Shown: positions 54,262 to 64,000 of the stretch, in pieces
Position numbering within the stretch: position 1 is the stretch's first letter
Layout: the number at the start of each line of letters is the position of its first letter
Origin: Diphasiastrum complanatum
Lineage: Eukaryota; Streptophyta; Lycopodiopsida; Lycopodiales; Lycopodiaceae
NCBI GenBank assembly: GCA_029204225.1
Contig: CM055102.1
Span: 830,839 to 894,838, forward strand
Reading direction: 5' to 3'
Length of the DNA stretch: 64,000 nucleotides
Notes under the pieces: model-generated
What the model was told of the DNA's origin: nothing
Database searches by the model: none
The model's input: the letters and a program-made list of their open reading frames with translations, nothing else
Made by a program: the position numbers and the translations under genes

Positions 54262-55270
54262 GGTATCAAAGCCAAATTGAGCTTTGCATGCTAACATCTC
54301 TGATTGTACAAGAAATTGAGAGCTAGATCAGGCAAAAAAGCAGTTTTACACTTTTTCTCACTTTTCTCTAAAGTGTATTTGGATCAAATCGGATTGGAAC
54401 TGATTTTTCAGACCTGAAAAGTGGTAGTATGGAATTCTGGAATTTCGCATGTGTGAAAATCAGAGATATTCAGTCCCTTCTATCTCCTTGCTTGTAGATC
54501 CAAAGATAGTGGTCTTATAGCTCGATGGAAAGCTTATGATGTGTACTTTCCATAGAAACTGAAAGCAAATCAATCTGATGTGTCTATCAAGAGTTATAAG
54601 CTTTTAAAGAGGATAGGGGTAGGTCCAAAATCCGAGTGACTACATTTTGATTTGATTCAACCTTGCTTTGTTCTGAATCCATTGTTTTGAGTATCGTACA
54701 GAAGAAACTGAAGATCAAGACTAAGTTTGAAGTGATTGAACACCCTTTTGAGCCTTCTGAGTGTCAATAGTGTTTTCTTTTGAAGCATTTCACACGTGCC
54801 AAAAGTAGGATTCAAACCTGCCAAAATATCTTAATCCACTTTGTGTGTCTGATCTAGATAATGTTGTCTTGTGGAATATTTGAGATCCATCTCAAATACA
54901 GTTGCAAGTGTTTCACATAGGAAGGTAGAACATCCTTGAAAATACCTATAGTGAAAGAGAGCAGCAACTTTAAGTCTGATTGGAACAAGCTCAAACATAT
55001 TGCAATCCTATAACTAAGAAGTCTTCATCTAAATGGCACCTCTGGGAGGATATCTTCTAGAAGCAAATGAAAGACTAAATACTTCTAATTACTCCATTTG
55101 GAAGTTCAGAAGTCTATATTGATACTCCAGGATGTTATGGACATTGTGCTTGGTGTTGAGGAAGAGCCTCAAGCACAGACTGAAATTCCTTAGTATAGGA
55201 AGATAGCTAGAATGGCTCTATATTTCATTAAGATGATTTTTGAGAGAGATAGGATCTTGCACCACAAGTA
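54262..55270 (+). pseudogene. Copia D-type primer site, leader and gag
   Basis: Starts with a motif close to the initiator-Met primer site (GGTATCAAAGCC). About 770 bp of leader contains palindrome half-sites (GCATGTGTGAAA near 54446, TTCACACGTGCC near 54789). Gag begins ATGGCACCTCTGGGAGG at about 55033 (MAPLGGYLLEANERLNTSNY), followed by VILQDVMDIVLGVEEEPQ and RMALYFIKM in different frames. Same family as 7421-8566. The lost LTR makes the junction at 54262 unusual. Confidence 0.7.
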
Positions 55271-56005
55271 AATATGTCTGGGATGCACTTAACTCCATCT
55301 ATGAAGCAAAGATGCAAACCTTTGTGAAGTTGCTTTGTTATCTAAGGAAGAGTTGTAGCATAGAAGGTTAGGGCATCCTAACTTTAAATCTATGTCTTCT
55401 ATGGTCAAGAAAGTGAAGACTATTGGTTCTCCAAAATTCTTTCCAAAGATTCAAGCCTTGTGAGGCTTGAGCTATTGCAAAATCACATAGAAAGCCATAT
55501 CAGAAGTCTTTCATCAAGACTACTCATCCTTTGGAGCTTATACACTCGGATGTTCATTTTTCCTCTTCTAAAAGTATTGGTGGTGCAACATGATTTGTCA
55601 CCTTTATTGATGACTTTACTAGATATACTTGGTTGTATCTACTTTCTTCAAAAGCTATGGTATTTGATCACTTTCTAATCTTCAGAGCTTATGTTGAAAA
55701 ACAATTTTCTTTCAAAGTTAAAGCTTTAAGATGTGATGGGGAGGTGAATACATCTCCAACAAGTTTCATAAATATTGTGAAGGTGAAGGAATAAAGAGAG
55801 AGTTTTCTTGTGCTTATTCTCCATCACAAAATGGAGCTGCTGAGAGGAACAACAGATCTTTATGTGAATGTGCTAAAGCAATCTGAGGTAAAGCTTCTTT
55901 GCCTATTGAATATTGGGGTGAAGCTATAAATTGTGCAAACTATTTGTGCAATAGATTACCTCACAATGCACTTGCTGGAAAATCACCTTTCGAAGTCTTG
56001 TGCAA
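55271..56005 (+). pseudogene. Copia integrase fragment
   Basis: A jump from gag (AWDTLNSIYEAK-like, 55280-55310) to GAG-pre-integrase (GHPNFKSMSSMVKKVKTIG). The integrase core follows: HPLELIHSDVHFSS, FVTFIDDFTRYTWLYLL, KALRCDG (the usual NGGEF is damaged), SPSQNGAAERNNRSLCE, YWGEAINCANYLCNRLPHNA. Two of the three catalytic acidic residues remain in recognisable context, but frame changes every 50-100 bp. It ends near 56005 after FEVL. Confidence 0.8.
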
Positions 56006-56254
56006 TGTCAGGATGTGTGTTATCTGCAAGGTACATCAATGATCCGATAAGCTTTCTGTATGGTGCATGCTGCATCAATTCTTTTTCTTCTTCACTCTTT
56101 GGTATATCTGGACTGATGAAGGTAGATTTTACCTCCCTCTAGTGTCAATCTATAAGCCAAGATAACATCTAGCTTCTCCCAGGTCTGCAATCTCGAAATG
56201 TTTCGAGATATCATACTTCACCTCAACAATAAGCTCCTCATATCAAAGTGTCAT
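56006..56254 (+). other. Unassigned spacer
   Basis: Quarter of a kilobase between copia integrase and chromovirus integrase. A short frame across it has no recognisable domain. It may be a copia scrap or gypsy linker. Confidence 0.3.
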
Positions 56255-57330
56255 CCACAACATTGGGAGGATTCAATGAAATTTATGTGGTGGTGGACCG
56301 GTTGACGGAATATGCCCATTTCATCCCCTACAAGACTACTTATGGTGCGGCACAGGTGGCACAACTATTTCTTAAAATATTTTTAAATTGCATGGACTAC
56401 TAAAGGAAATAGTGTGTGATAGAGATCCAAGATTTGCTAAATAGTTTTGGAAGGAGATGTGAAAAAGTTAAAGACCAAACTATGTTTGAGCACTGCATTT
56501 CATTTAGAGATTGATGGATAGACCGAAAGGGTAAATCAATGGTTGGAATGTTACTCGAGGCATTTTGTGGCAAACCAACAAACAAAATGGATTGATTGGT
56601 TGTATTTGGCAGAATTCAGTAACAATTCAACACCCCACATGTCGATTGGAATGACACCGTTTTATGCACAGTATGGATGTGAACCTACAACACCAATTGA
56701 CATGGAGTTAGTGGATGTAACCATGGCAGCAGTTGCAGATAAACTTCAGAACATGCAAAACATCCTTAAGGATCATATGTGAGAAGCTCAACAAAAGATG
56801 AAGTATTACGTGGACAAACTTCGATCATTTAGGGAATTCCACAAAGGGGATGACATGTACTTACGATTACAGCCATATCGCCAAGCAGTATTAAAGAAAA
56901 CCAAGAGCGAGAAGCTATCTCCACAATTCTATGGGCCATATCAAATCCTCAAAAGGGTGGGTGAACTAGCATATGAACTGGACTTACCAACCATAACAAA
57001 AATGCATAATGTGTTCCATGTCAACCTGTTGAAGAAACATATCGGAAAAAATGTCCAAACAATGGTTGAACTACCACCAATCAATGAAGAGGAGAATTTG
57101 GAAGTAGAACCAGAGGCAATGGTGGGTTACTGAGATAAAGAGTTACGAAATGGGAAGCGAATACAGCAATACCTAATCAAATGGAAAGGATTACCTCCAA
57201 AAGACAACAATGGGAAAATCATTCCTACCTAAAGAGATGGCCTACAATTTTGGAATCAGCCAGAGGTCTTATGGAGCACGACACTTGATGAAAAACTACG
57301 TGGTTTTTATTTTTGAGGGCAAAAAAGCTT
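56255..57330 (+). pseudogene. Chromovirus integrase C-terminus with chromodomain
   Basis: Integrase: FNEIYVVVDRLTEYAHFIPYKTTYGAAQVAQLF, CDRDPRF, then frameshifts; open at 56543-56782 (KWIDWLYLAEFSNNSTPHMSIGMTPF, YGCEPTTP) and 56798-57133 (YYVDKLRSFREFHKGDDMYLRL, LSPQFYGPYQILKRVGELAYELDLP, HNVFHVNLLKKH, the GPF/Y module). A chromodomain follows: LEVEPEAMVGY, a stop at 57131-57133, then ELRNGKRIQQYLIKWKGLPP. Chromodomains bind modified histone tails and steer insertion. The catalytic DDE Glu is not recognisable. It probably belongs to the same element as 41570-44765. Confidence 0.8.
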
Positions 57331-57344
57331 AAAGTAGGGGGAGT

Positions 57345-57792
57345 GCCATGTGCTATATGTAATGGGCCCATGAGCTTATTAATGAATTACCAAAATAGCC
57401 ATGGAGCTAAACTAGACTAGAATTAGTCATTGGAATTGTTAATAAAAAGGCACAAACAACCACGCCACATTTGTATTGGCGGGAATTATAACAATGGTTA
57501 TAAGGCCCAAATATAAGTAATAAAGCCCCAAATATTAACTAGAGGCACTAAATACCCATTATAAATAGAGGAGGTCATGCTAATTTGGAGGCTATTCTAC
57601 TTTTATGATTTTTGAACTTTTGGTGATCTTGAAGCTTCTCTTTGAGAGCTTTCTTAATAGTATTGATGGTTCATGTGCCTACAATCACATGAGAGCTATG
57701 ATCAGGCTCTAGTTTCAGGCCTTATCTTGTGAATGATCAATAATATTGAATAATGGAATCTATCTTTACCCATTTTGGTGAAGTTTGGCAAC
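57345..57792 (+). repeat. Probable 3' LTR of the chromovirus
   Basis: Begins TGCCATGTGCTATATG immediately after AAAGTAGGGGGAG, a classic polypurine tract. A TATA box TATAAATAG is at 57560. The 3' limit is uncertain: I chose GTTTGGCA near 57792 as the first TG...CA-compatible end. The 5' LTR was not found, so this is not confirmed by a pair. Confidence 0.55.
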
Positions 57793-57859
57793 ATTTAGCT
57801 AGTTTCTTGAATTTTGACTAGTTTCTTGATTTCTTGAATTGTCATGATATTTTGATGTT

Positions 57860-58140
57860 AATGAATGGATTAGATGTTTGAATGCTAAGATTGACACATT
57901 GTGGATTCAATGGAGAACCACAAACATTCGAGGAAGCAATTGACTGTCCAGACAAGGACAGATGGATCCAAGCCATGAATGCGGAGATGGAATCCATGAA
58001 GAAGAATGAGGTATGGACATTGCAGCCATTATCAGATAAGCGAAAGACTGTACAATACAAGTGGGTATACAAGTTGAAGTATGGACCAAATGGAAATATT
58101 CCAAAGTTTAAAGCCAAACTTGTAGCTAAGGGTGTTTAGT
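57860..58140 (+). pseudogene. Copia RT N-terminal fragment
   Basis: Open frame 57882-58139: EPQTFEEAIDCPDKDRWIQAMNAEMESMKKNEVWTL, then KRKTVQYKWVYKLKYGPNG and FKAKLVAKGV. This is the beginning of a copia reverse transcriptase, from a different, more SIRE/Tnt1-like family than A-D. It is cut by the start of LTR G at about 58141. Confidence 0.85.
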
Positions 58141-59082
58141 TGTGGGCTGTAGGAACTCTTTTCACACGTGTGAGGCCGTACAGCTCCGATTTTGGCTGAG
58201 AAAATTCAAAAATTTGTACAATTTGACTCACACACCCAATTGGAGAGATTTTTAGTGCAAAATCAAGCATTTTCAACAGAAAATCTAATCCTTTGATTAG
58301 TTCTTGGATTGAATAAGCCAAAAAATTAAAATTGAAGCTTGAATTAGGAGCATTAAATGATTTTCTCTGATTTTTTGAGTGCATGTTGAAGTTGAAGAGA
58401 GATTTTGCTAAAAATCATAGATTAAGGAGTGATTTTGCAAGTTTGAGACTAGAATCTAAATTTGTGGAAAAAGTACAAAAAGGACCAAGAGTGAATCCTA
58501 ATCTGATCCTCAAGAGGGATTGGTTGTCAAATTACTTGATCTATCATTCTACTTCAGATTAAGATCAATCTAGATCAATTCTAGACACAAAATCCTAAAA
58601 AGAACAATCATTAATTGAACGTAGGTGTACTTTCTAGTTTCACACATGTGAAACACTGTCTGAGTACGGACTCCAACCTGAAAATCAAGTACACATTGAT
58701 AGAACCTCAAAACAATCAAAACAAATGTAGACAAATGGAGAGAATCTCAAAATTGCTTCCAAAACCAAGATTGGTGTCTCACCATGATTATGGCCAAATG
58801 TGGCTCTATATATATAATAAGTGGGAGCTCGTGGTACTGATCATCCCTCTGATCCCACATGTGTGAAGGTGCTTTGTCATATGATGATTCATCATGCAAA
58901 ATTGACACTTGGACAAAACCTTTTTAGCCACTAGAACTTGAATTAAATCATATGTACAACCTATATGATTATGGTATATGACAAGAACACTCTTTTCACA
59001 CGTGGAAACAGGCTCCACACATGTGTGTTTATCTATATACAAGATTTTTGGCCTCTACCAAGCTATTTTTGCATTTTTCACA
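58141..59082 (-). repeat. Probable 3' LTR of copia-like family G
   Basis: In minus orientation starts TGTGAAAAATGC after a short TTTGAGG purine tract and ends ...CAGCCCACA, about 942 bp. A minus-strand TATA lies near 58817-58805 (TATATATAG). Five palindrome-type sites are present: 58161-58174 (TTCACACGTGTGAG), 58638-58653 (TTTCACACATGTGAAA), about 58857, 58996 and 59016. Related sequence in plus orientation occupies the window end (63250-63400). Boundaries are provisional. Confidence 0.45.
58638..58653 (-). promoter_or_regulatory. Palindrome in LTR G
   Basis: TTTCACACATGTGAAA, a near-perfect 16-bp dyad with an E-box core (CATGTG) in place of CACGTG. It lies about 160 bp downstream of the minus-strand TATA box. 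Upstream, in element orientation, it has the same GTAC...CAGAC segment as copia A. Confidence 0.5.
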
Positions 59083-59310
59083 CCTCAAAAATCTAGCTTG
59101 GTAAATCTAGCTTGATGGAAAACATGATGATCTTGAACTTGACACCATGGGCTGAATTAGTCTTTTCTGGTTCAAAAGGTGTGAAGATCAACCGATAAGC
59201 TTGATGTTGATCTGAAATCACCATATCCATGATAGTGCTTCTTTGATGTTGATATCTTTGATGAGCTTGAGAGCTTTGCACCATCCAAGCACCTCCAAAA
59301 TTGATCCCTT

Positions 59311-60339
59311 CTAAATTTCATGTCGATGCTTGACCTTGAGGCTTTCTCCACATGAGATATGCTCCTCTTTTCCTTGAACTGTAAGCCACATGGATTCAAC
59401 CATATTTTTTGAGTTTATTTTTGGAATCACAATTTGAGAAGGTCTCTCCTCCTCAATCCTTGGCACACTTGAACCTTGAGAAGGATTCTCCTCCTCAATC
59501 CTTGGCACATTTGAGCCTTGAGATGACTCCTTAAGATCCTCTTCATGGTGCTCTTTTTTTATGGAAATCCGAGACTTCCATGTCTCATAATGATCACAAC
59601 AAGTATGACCATTCAATATGCACTTCCTATGATTATCAAGATTACTTATGCTAGAACCATAAGTCCAAAAATCACCACAACTTGGCATGATTTTTCCAAT
59701 ATTGAAATCAAAAGGCATTTCCATCTCAATAAGGCTAACTACTTGCTTATGGATATAAGTGTCCACTTTGGATGCTTCACTTATTCTCATAAGAAGTTTA
59801 CAACTTGCCTTTAAGATTGAAAACTTACAATTTTCATCTTTATGAATGAACACATCATTCATGATCTTGTTGAAACCAAAAGATCCTGCATTATGAAGAC
59901 ATTTCCATTTCCTTGACTTCATATCTAATGTAAGTTTACAAGAAAAACATGCTTTGCTATACTTTAAGGCATCACACTCAACTAGTATTGCCTTAATCCA
60001 CCTTTGAGATACAAAAATCTCTTCAAAGCAAAATGGTTCTTCATAAGTTGACATGATAGCATAAATGAAACTATTTTCATTTTGAGATTGCTCCTTATTC
60101 TTGATTGATTTCTCTTGGATAATAACAATAAGTTTGAACTTATCTAAAGTTCCAAGCAAACTACTCTCCAAGGACATAAAATAAATCCAAGTTACTTTTA
60201 TGAAAGTGACATCTATCTTTGCATCTTGAACCATAGAATGCACTTCCAAATGAAAAATTTCAAATGATTTGACATGTGTTGTGATGGACTCTTGAAGACA
60301 AATCTTGCAAGTCCTTGTGAGACTCCAAGCCTCATTCAC
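59311..60339 (-). pseudogene. Copia-derived open frame of 342 codons (family G)
   Basis: An uninterrupted minus-strand frame made of eroded copia pieces. An integrase-like segment reads TWIYFMSLESSLLGTLDKFK; compare TRYTWVYLLSSKSQVFD... in intact copies. Then comes an RT-start-like segment (FIYAIMSTYEEPFCFEEIFVSQRWIKAILVECDAL). A Lys/Cys-containing region without parallel follows. The frame ends with an EEDLKESSQGS linker containing a 14-residue tandem duplication (SQGSNVPRIEEEN / SQGSSVPRIEEER). Catalytic motifs are absent. A chance survivor of decay or a new coding frame are both possible. No promoter is visible apart from the flanking LTR. Confidence 0.4.
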
Positions 60340-60342
60340 CTT

Positions 60343-60558
60343 TCAACAAAGGAAACACCTTCCCTTGGACTTGTCCTTCTTGTATTTGCATTTCAAACTT
60401 GAAGCTCCATCATTCACCTTGGCCCCCTTGCTTTGGTTCTCCTTGGATGGATTAGTCTTCTTTTTGTAGCATCTTGAGAAAATATATCCTCCCTTGCCAC
60501 AAAGGTTGTACTTAGGATCCTTTCTTTCCTTCAATAGGATGCCACATATTGATGCCAT
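60343..60558 (-). pseudogene. Copia G gag/zinc-knuckle fragment
   Basis: 71 codons starting MASICGILLKERKDPKYNL, with CGKGGYIFSRCYKKK, a degenerate copy of the knuckle CGKxGHxxxECYK (first Cys replaced, His to Tyr), then a Lys-rich stretch. It ends three bases before the 342-codon frame begins. It joins a gag-like Met start directly to the nucleocapsid, so the capsid is deleted. Confidence 0.5.
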
Positions 60559-61140
60559 GTGAATAAAAACCTATGATATGATTCTACAAATGTAATTTGT
60601 GACTTTCAAGAGACTAGATTTTAACACCTTCAATAATCTAAAATGATCTACAAAAGATCTAGCTCACAAACCTAAGAATCAATCTTCACACTAATGACTA
60701 TTCACTTGGAAACTTCGCTTTGATCATTGAGACAAAAGCACACAATCTTTGAATCAAATCACAAAAGAATCAGATCCAAACTCCTATTGGACTCAACAAA
60801 TTCCAACGACTCTTTCTTTTAAAAGTTAAAATGGATATGAAAAGATTTGACAGCTAGATTTTCCTTTTCACTTGACTAGTTCTCTCAACACTTGAGATTC
60901 TTGAAGAAAAGATGGGTTTTGTTCCAAACACATGAAAATCAAACTTAATCACTTCTTTTGGACTCACTCTTGATCCAAATAATCTCACTCTTGATATTTA
61001 GAATGAATTTGATTTGATTTGACAACAAACTATACCATCAATTTTTTCACAAAGCTTAAAAAATTTAGACAACTAGAGATTCACAAAGATCTCAACCATG
61101 GATGAATACTCAAATATGGACTCCTCCTCATTCTAGATCA
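60559..61140 (-). other. Leader-like region of element G
   Basis: Non-coding AT-rich DNA upstream (minus strand) of the gag start. Its lists of short AATC/GATC-rich phrases are like those of the copia leaders elsewhere. No primer site is present: it is cut near 61140 by gypsy-like sequence. Confidence 0.4.
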
Positions 61141-61620
61141 AATGACAAAATTATACAAACAGCAGATGGAGCAGCTTACGACGCAGTTTGATCAGAAACT
61201 GAAAGCCTTACAAGAAGTTGTAGCAGCAATGCCACATCTACCGGAACCAACCCAGCTATAGTACCCATGATGTGAGAATGTATGGTGTTTAGTATGCACA
61301 CAAAACCATACAACAAACAAGTGTCCAGTCCTAAAGCAAAATCTGAGACTGACACATAGATTTTGCCATTTGTGTAATGCAACATCACACGATACGACAT
61401 TTTGTCCATTTAACCCCCGGATTGTTCAAAGATGAGGAGTTCTTATCAGACTTCTTATCCATATCATCAAGGGGCACCACCAGGGCCAGCCAATCAACAA
61501 GTGGCCCATGTAAACCTGACAACAGTGGAACTAGAGATGCAAGTACCACCCCAACCGGAGCAGCAACAATGGTATGGACCGGATGAGCCATTTATGGATC
61601 CTGTCATAAAGATCCTGGAT
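61141..61620 (+). pseudogene. Fragment resembling gypsy gag
   Basis: A coiled-coil stretch, KQQMEQLTTQFDQKLKALQE (frame from about 61147), then a stop. Later, in another frame (61432-61626), comes a Pro/Gln-rich segment (SSYQTSYPYHQGAPPGPANQ, VPPQPEQQQWYGPDEP). Such Gln/Pro coiled coils are common in Tat/Athila gag and ORF1 proteins. Assignment is tentative. Confidence 0.35.
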
Positions 61621-61624
61621 CCTT

Positions 61625-62727
61625 AGGCTTCTATTTCCTACAACATGTTCCAAAGAGACCTCCTTTGCTTGAACCTTGTCCCTCACAAAGTGATGACAAA
61701 TCTCAATGTGTTTGGATCTTGCATGGAAGATTGAATTTGTTGCAAGATGTTGAGCTGAAATTTTGTCATTATGGATGATTGGTACATCCTTTGGATAAAC
61801 AATCTTTAGCTCCACCATCAATCTCGTGATCCATCATACTTCTTGGTTGTTGTAGTAAGTGCCTCGTACTCGGCATTGGTTGAAGAGAGTGAAATTATTT
61901 TTGGTTCTTTGATAGCCAAGAAAATACTCCATTACCTATGAAGGTTGCATATGCACTTGTTGATATCTCTCTTGTCACCTACAAAATCTGAATCACTATG
62001 CATGCAGCTCAACTACATCTCCTCCATAGAGAATACCAAATTCTAGTGTACCCGAGATGTATCTCAAGATCCTTTTATCTTTCTTCCAATGAATTTTTAA
62101 TAGATCTTACATGTGTTGACTCAATCTACATACACTAGGGGCTTGCAAAATATCGAAATAGTATTAGAGGGATAGCATCGCAGTTGATCCAAAACTCCAA
62201 ATATCTGGCCTCAGGGCAGAATAAATCTTTAGACTAAGATAAGATCAGGCCTACTAATAGTTATCCACATTAAAGAGTGTCTATACAAAGTGATGTCCAT
62301 GAAGGATCTTTCATCATCTTCTTTAGACACTTTTACATCTTGCTCCATGAGAGTTTCTACATACTTGCAATCTTGCATCTTAAACCGTTTCAGAAAAATT
62401 TGAGCATAGTTTGTTTGAAAAATGAAGATAAAATCAGACCCTCTAATGACTTCTATGCTCAAAATATGATAGAGATCACCTATATCTACCATCTTGAGCT
62501 CTAGTGAAAGATCTATCTTGACTTTCTTGATTCCAACACACTATCACCACTAAGGATGATATCATCAACATAGATTAACAGGAGTACAATACCATGATCA
62601 TAAAACTTAAGATATAAGCTAGGATCATATTCACTTTGAGAGAAACCAAGTGAAATAAGATAGCCATGTAGTCTTGAATTCCAAGACCTAGAGGCTTGCT
62701 TCCAGCCATAGATGCTCCTTTGTAGAT
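61625..62727 (-). pseudogene. Copia A-like RT and RNase H fragment
   Basis: Minus strand: RT from 62727 (WLEAS-like, YVDDII-like region at 62580-62530 in broken frames), then 62492-62229 (LYHILSIEVIRGSDFIFIFQ, VKVSKEDDERSFMDITLYRHS, ITISRPDLI). A ~100-bp insertion of unknown origin is at about 62138-62232. RNase H pieces follow down to 61640 (PIIHNDKISAQHLATNSIFHARSKHIEICHHFVRDKVQAKEVSLEHV). It is closely related to copia A (for example HARSKHIEICHHFVRE) but more diverged. It ends at 62727 where LTR E begins. Confidence 0.8.
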
Positions 62728-63005
62728 GATGTTAGAAATCAGTTTTGATCTAATTCATTTATGTAAGCTCAAAATGTGATACTGTAATTAGTGTACAGTT
62801 AATTAGCTTTACTATATTTGGTTGTTATCGGGACGTGACCCACTATCGTCATATCAATCGGGCATTGATCTCGTAGACGGCTACTCGCGTTAGTCAGGTA
62901 GCCACACGTAGGAAAATTAGCCTATACAATATATTTTTGATGGCATTTGCTATACTCAGGGGCATGTCCTGAGTTCGTTAGTCTTTTAGCCCATGTTGGG
63001 CCTTT
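62728..63005 (+). repeat. Partial LTR of family E
   Basis: TGTTAGAAATCAGTTTTGATC opening and GTAGCCACACGTAGG near 62900 match the reverse complement of 39362-39808. After CATGTCCTGAGTTCG (about 62980) similarity stops. Truncated copy; no partner in the window on this side. Confidence 0.55.
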
Positions 63006-64000
63006 TAGTCAGACAATTTGCCTTTTTAGTGTGTTGACACTTGTCGAGCCCATGCATGTTGGGGCTTTTTGATGAGAGATCTCTTCGGGCTCTAATACCA
63101 CTGATGGGAAATCTTAAAGTTTGGATAAAGGTGTTGTGAGTATCCAAACACGAATTGTTTTGTCTTTTGATACCCGCTGTCGAGATTCTCATAGAAACAA
63201 ACTCGGATGGAATTCTTGTTGAAAATTGTCACTTCTCACTTGACATTGGTTATTGTATATATTAATCAAACATTAGAATAATGTTGATGATCTGATTTTA
63301 CACGTGTGGAGCCTGTTCCCACATGTGAAAGGATGTACTTTTTATACTTGTATATATCTAAATTGATTTTGTATCAATCTAGTTAGTGTGAACATGATAT
63401 GACTAGTTTTTTAGTCAGGTTGACTAGTCACCTAGACATTAGCCTTTCCTTGCATGTGCATGAGTAAATGCTGCCACATGGCAAGTGGATGTTCACACGT
63501 GTGTATAGAGTACTAGAAGATAAGAGTTGACCATTTTCCTTAGATCCTATTATGTAGGGAATATTCCTATATTCTAGGAGACTAGCTTTTTGGATTTTAG
63601 CCATATTCTAGAAGATCAACTTTTGGATAAGGATCAAGGATGGATCAAATGGATAGATCTGAGTGATGTGGCACTCTTCACACATGTGAAGACCTGTTGG
63701 ACTGTACCAGACTCGTGGATGTACTTGATCCATAAAGGGATCATCATTTTGCTAAGAAGATTGATGAGACTTTTGTTTGTCTTGTGATTTCTGAGTGATT
63801 GCTATCTAGGACTATTGTACTTGTTGTTTCAGGTGCAGGCCGTACTGTGGACAGTAGTACTCCACACGTGTGAGGATGCTCTCAGTAATTTATGATGTGT
63901 TGATCCATTGCTCTTGCTTAAATCCATGTAGTGAATCTAGATCAAGATCTAATGTGTAGAACTTGATAGATCCATTGATTAAGCAACCAATAACTCTCTA
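63006..64000 (+). other. LTR-like end region, related to family G
   Basis: Contains a minus-strand primer-site-like motif (TGGTATTAGAGCC, plus-strand about 63089-63101). The stretch TACACGTGTGGAGCCTG...CACATGTGAAAG (63300-63340) is homologous to the reverse complement of 58995-59025. More palindrome variants are at about 63494, 63678-63691 and 63861-63874. No coding sequence. It is probably LTR and flank of another copia, cut by the window edge. Confidence 0.4.

Overview
This window is about 64 kb of AT-rich land-plant nuclear DNA made almost entirely of nested, mostly broken LTR retrotransposons. The plant assignment rests on Ty1/copia polyproteins with primer-binding sites matching initiator-Met tRNA, a Ty3/gypsy pol of the plant Athila/Tat (Ogre-like) kind, a chromovirus with a chromodomain, and a fragment of an L1-type LINE. 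I cannot name the species. I see no convincing intact host gene, tRNA, rRNA or CRISPR array.

Left third (1-30426): two arms of at least 6.45 kb (1-6451 and 23970-30426) form a near-perfect inverted duplication around a 17.5-kb spacer. Each arm holds the same mosaic: scrambled pieces of one copia family (B), a decayed copia element (C) with its 3' LTR, and 1.2 kb of unidentified flank. On the left the arm runs on without a break into more copia B and then copia D. On the right it stops abruptly inside gypsy-derived sequence. The spacer also holds a Tat-like gypsy pol (8807-11863), three arrays of a ~26-bp repeat, a LINE fragment, and a long gypsy-associated ORF. That ORF is split at codon 268, counted from 15052, by a complete copia A element (15855-21913, target-site duplication CTCCC).

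Middle (30427-41560): 4.3 kb of low-copy-looking DNA with no recognised gene. Then comes a copia LTR and leader split by a ~3.6-kb element with 34-bp terminal inverted repeats. It carries a CT microsatellite and a 66-bp tandem duplication. A second LTR type (E) follows.

Right (41570-64000): a degenerate chromovirus (gag to the start of integrase, 41570-44765). Its integrase C-terminus, chromodomain and a probable LTR reappear at 56255-57792. Between these lie a copia C-type element, itself split by a second complete copia A copy (46579-52737, target-site duplication GTTAT), a copia D leader/gag, and an integrase remnant. The end of the window holds further copia RT/RNase H scraps, a decayed but still open 342-residue copia-derived frame, and LTRs of families E and G.

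The two copia A copies are young: intact target-site duplications, and LTR pairs differing by roughly 1% by eye. Each is disabled by a different lesion. The most unusual signal is a 14-bp palindrome with a G-box core (TTCACACGTGTGAA and close variants). It occurs in LTRs of several different families, and in five LTRs it sits about 150-175 bp downstream of the TATA box.
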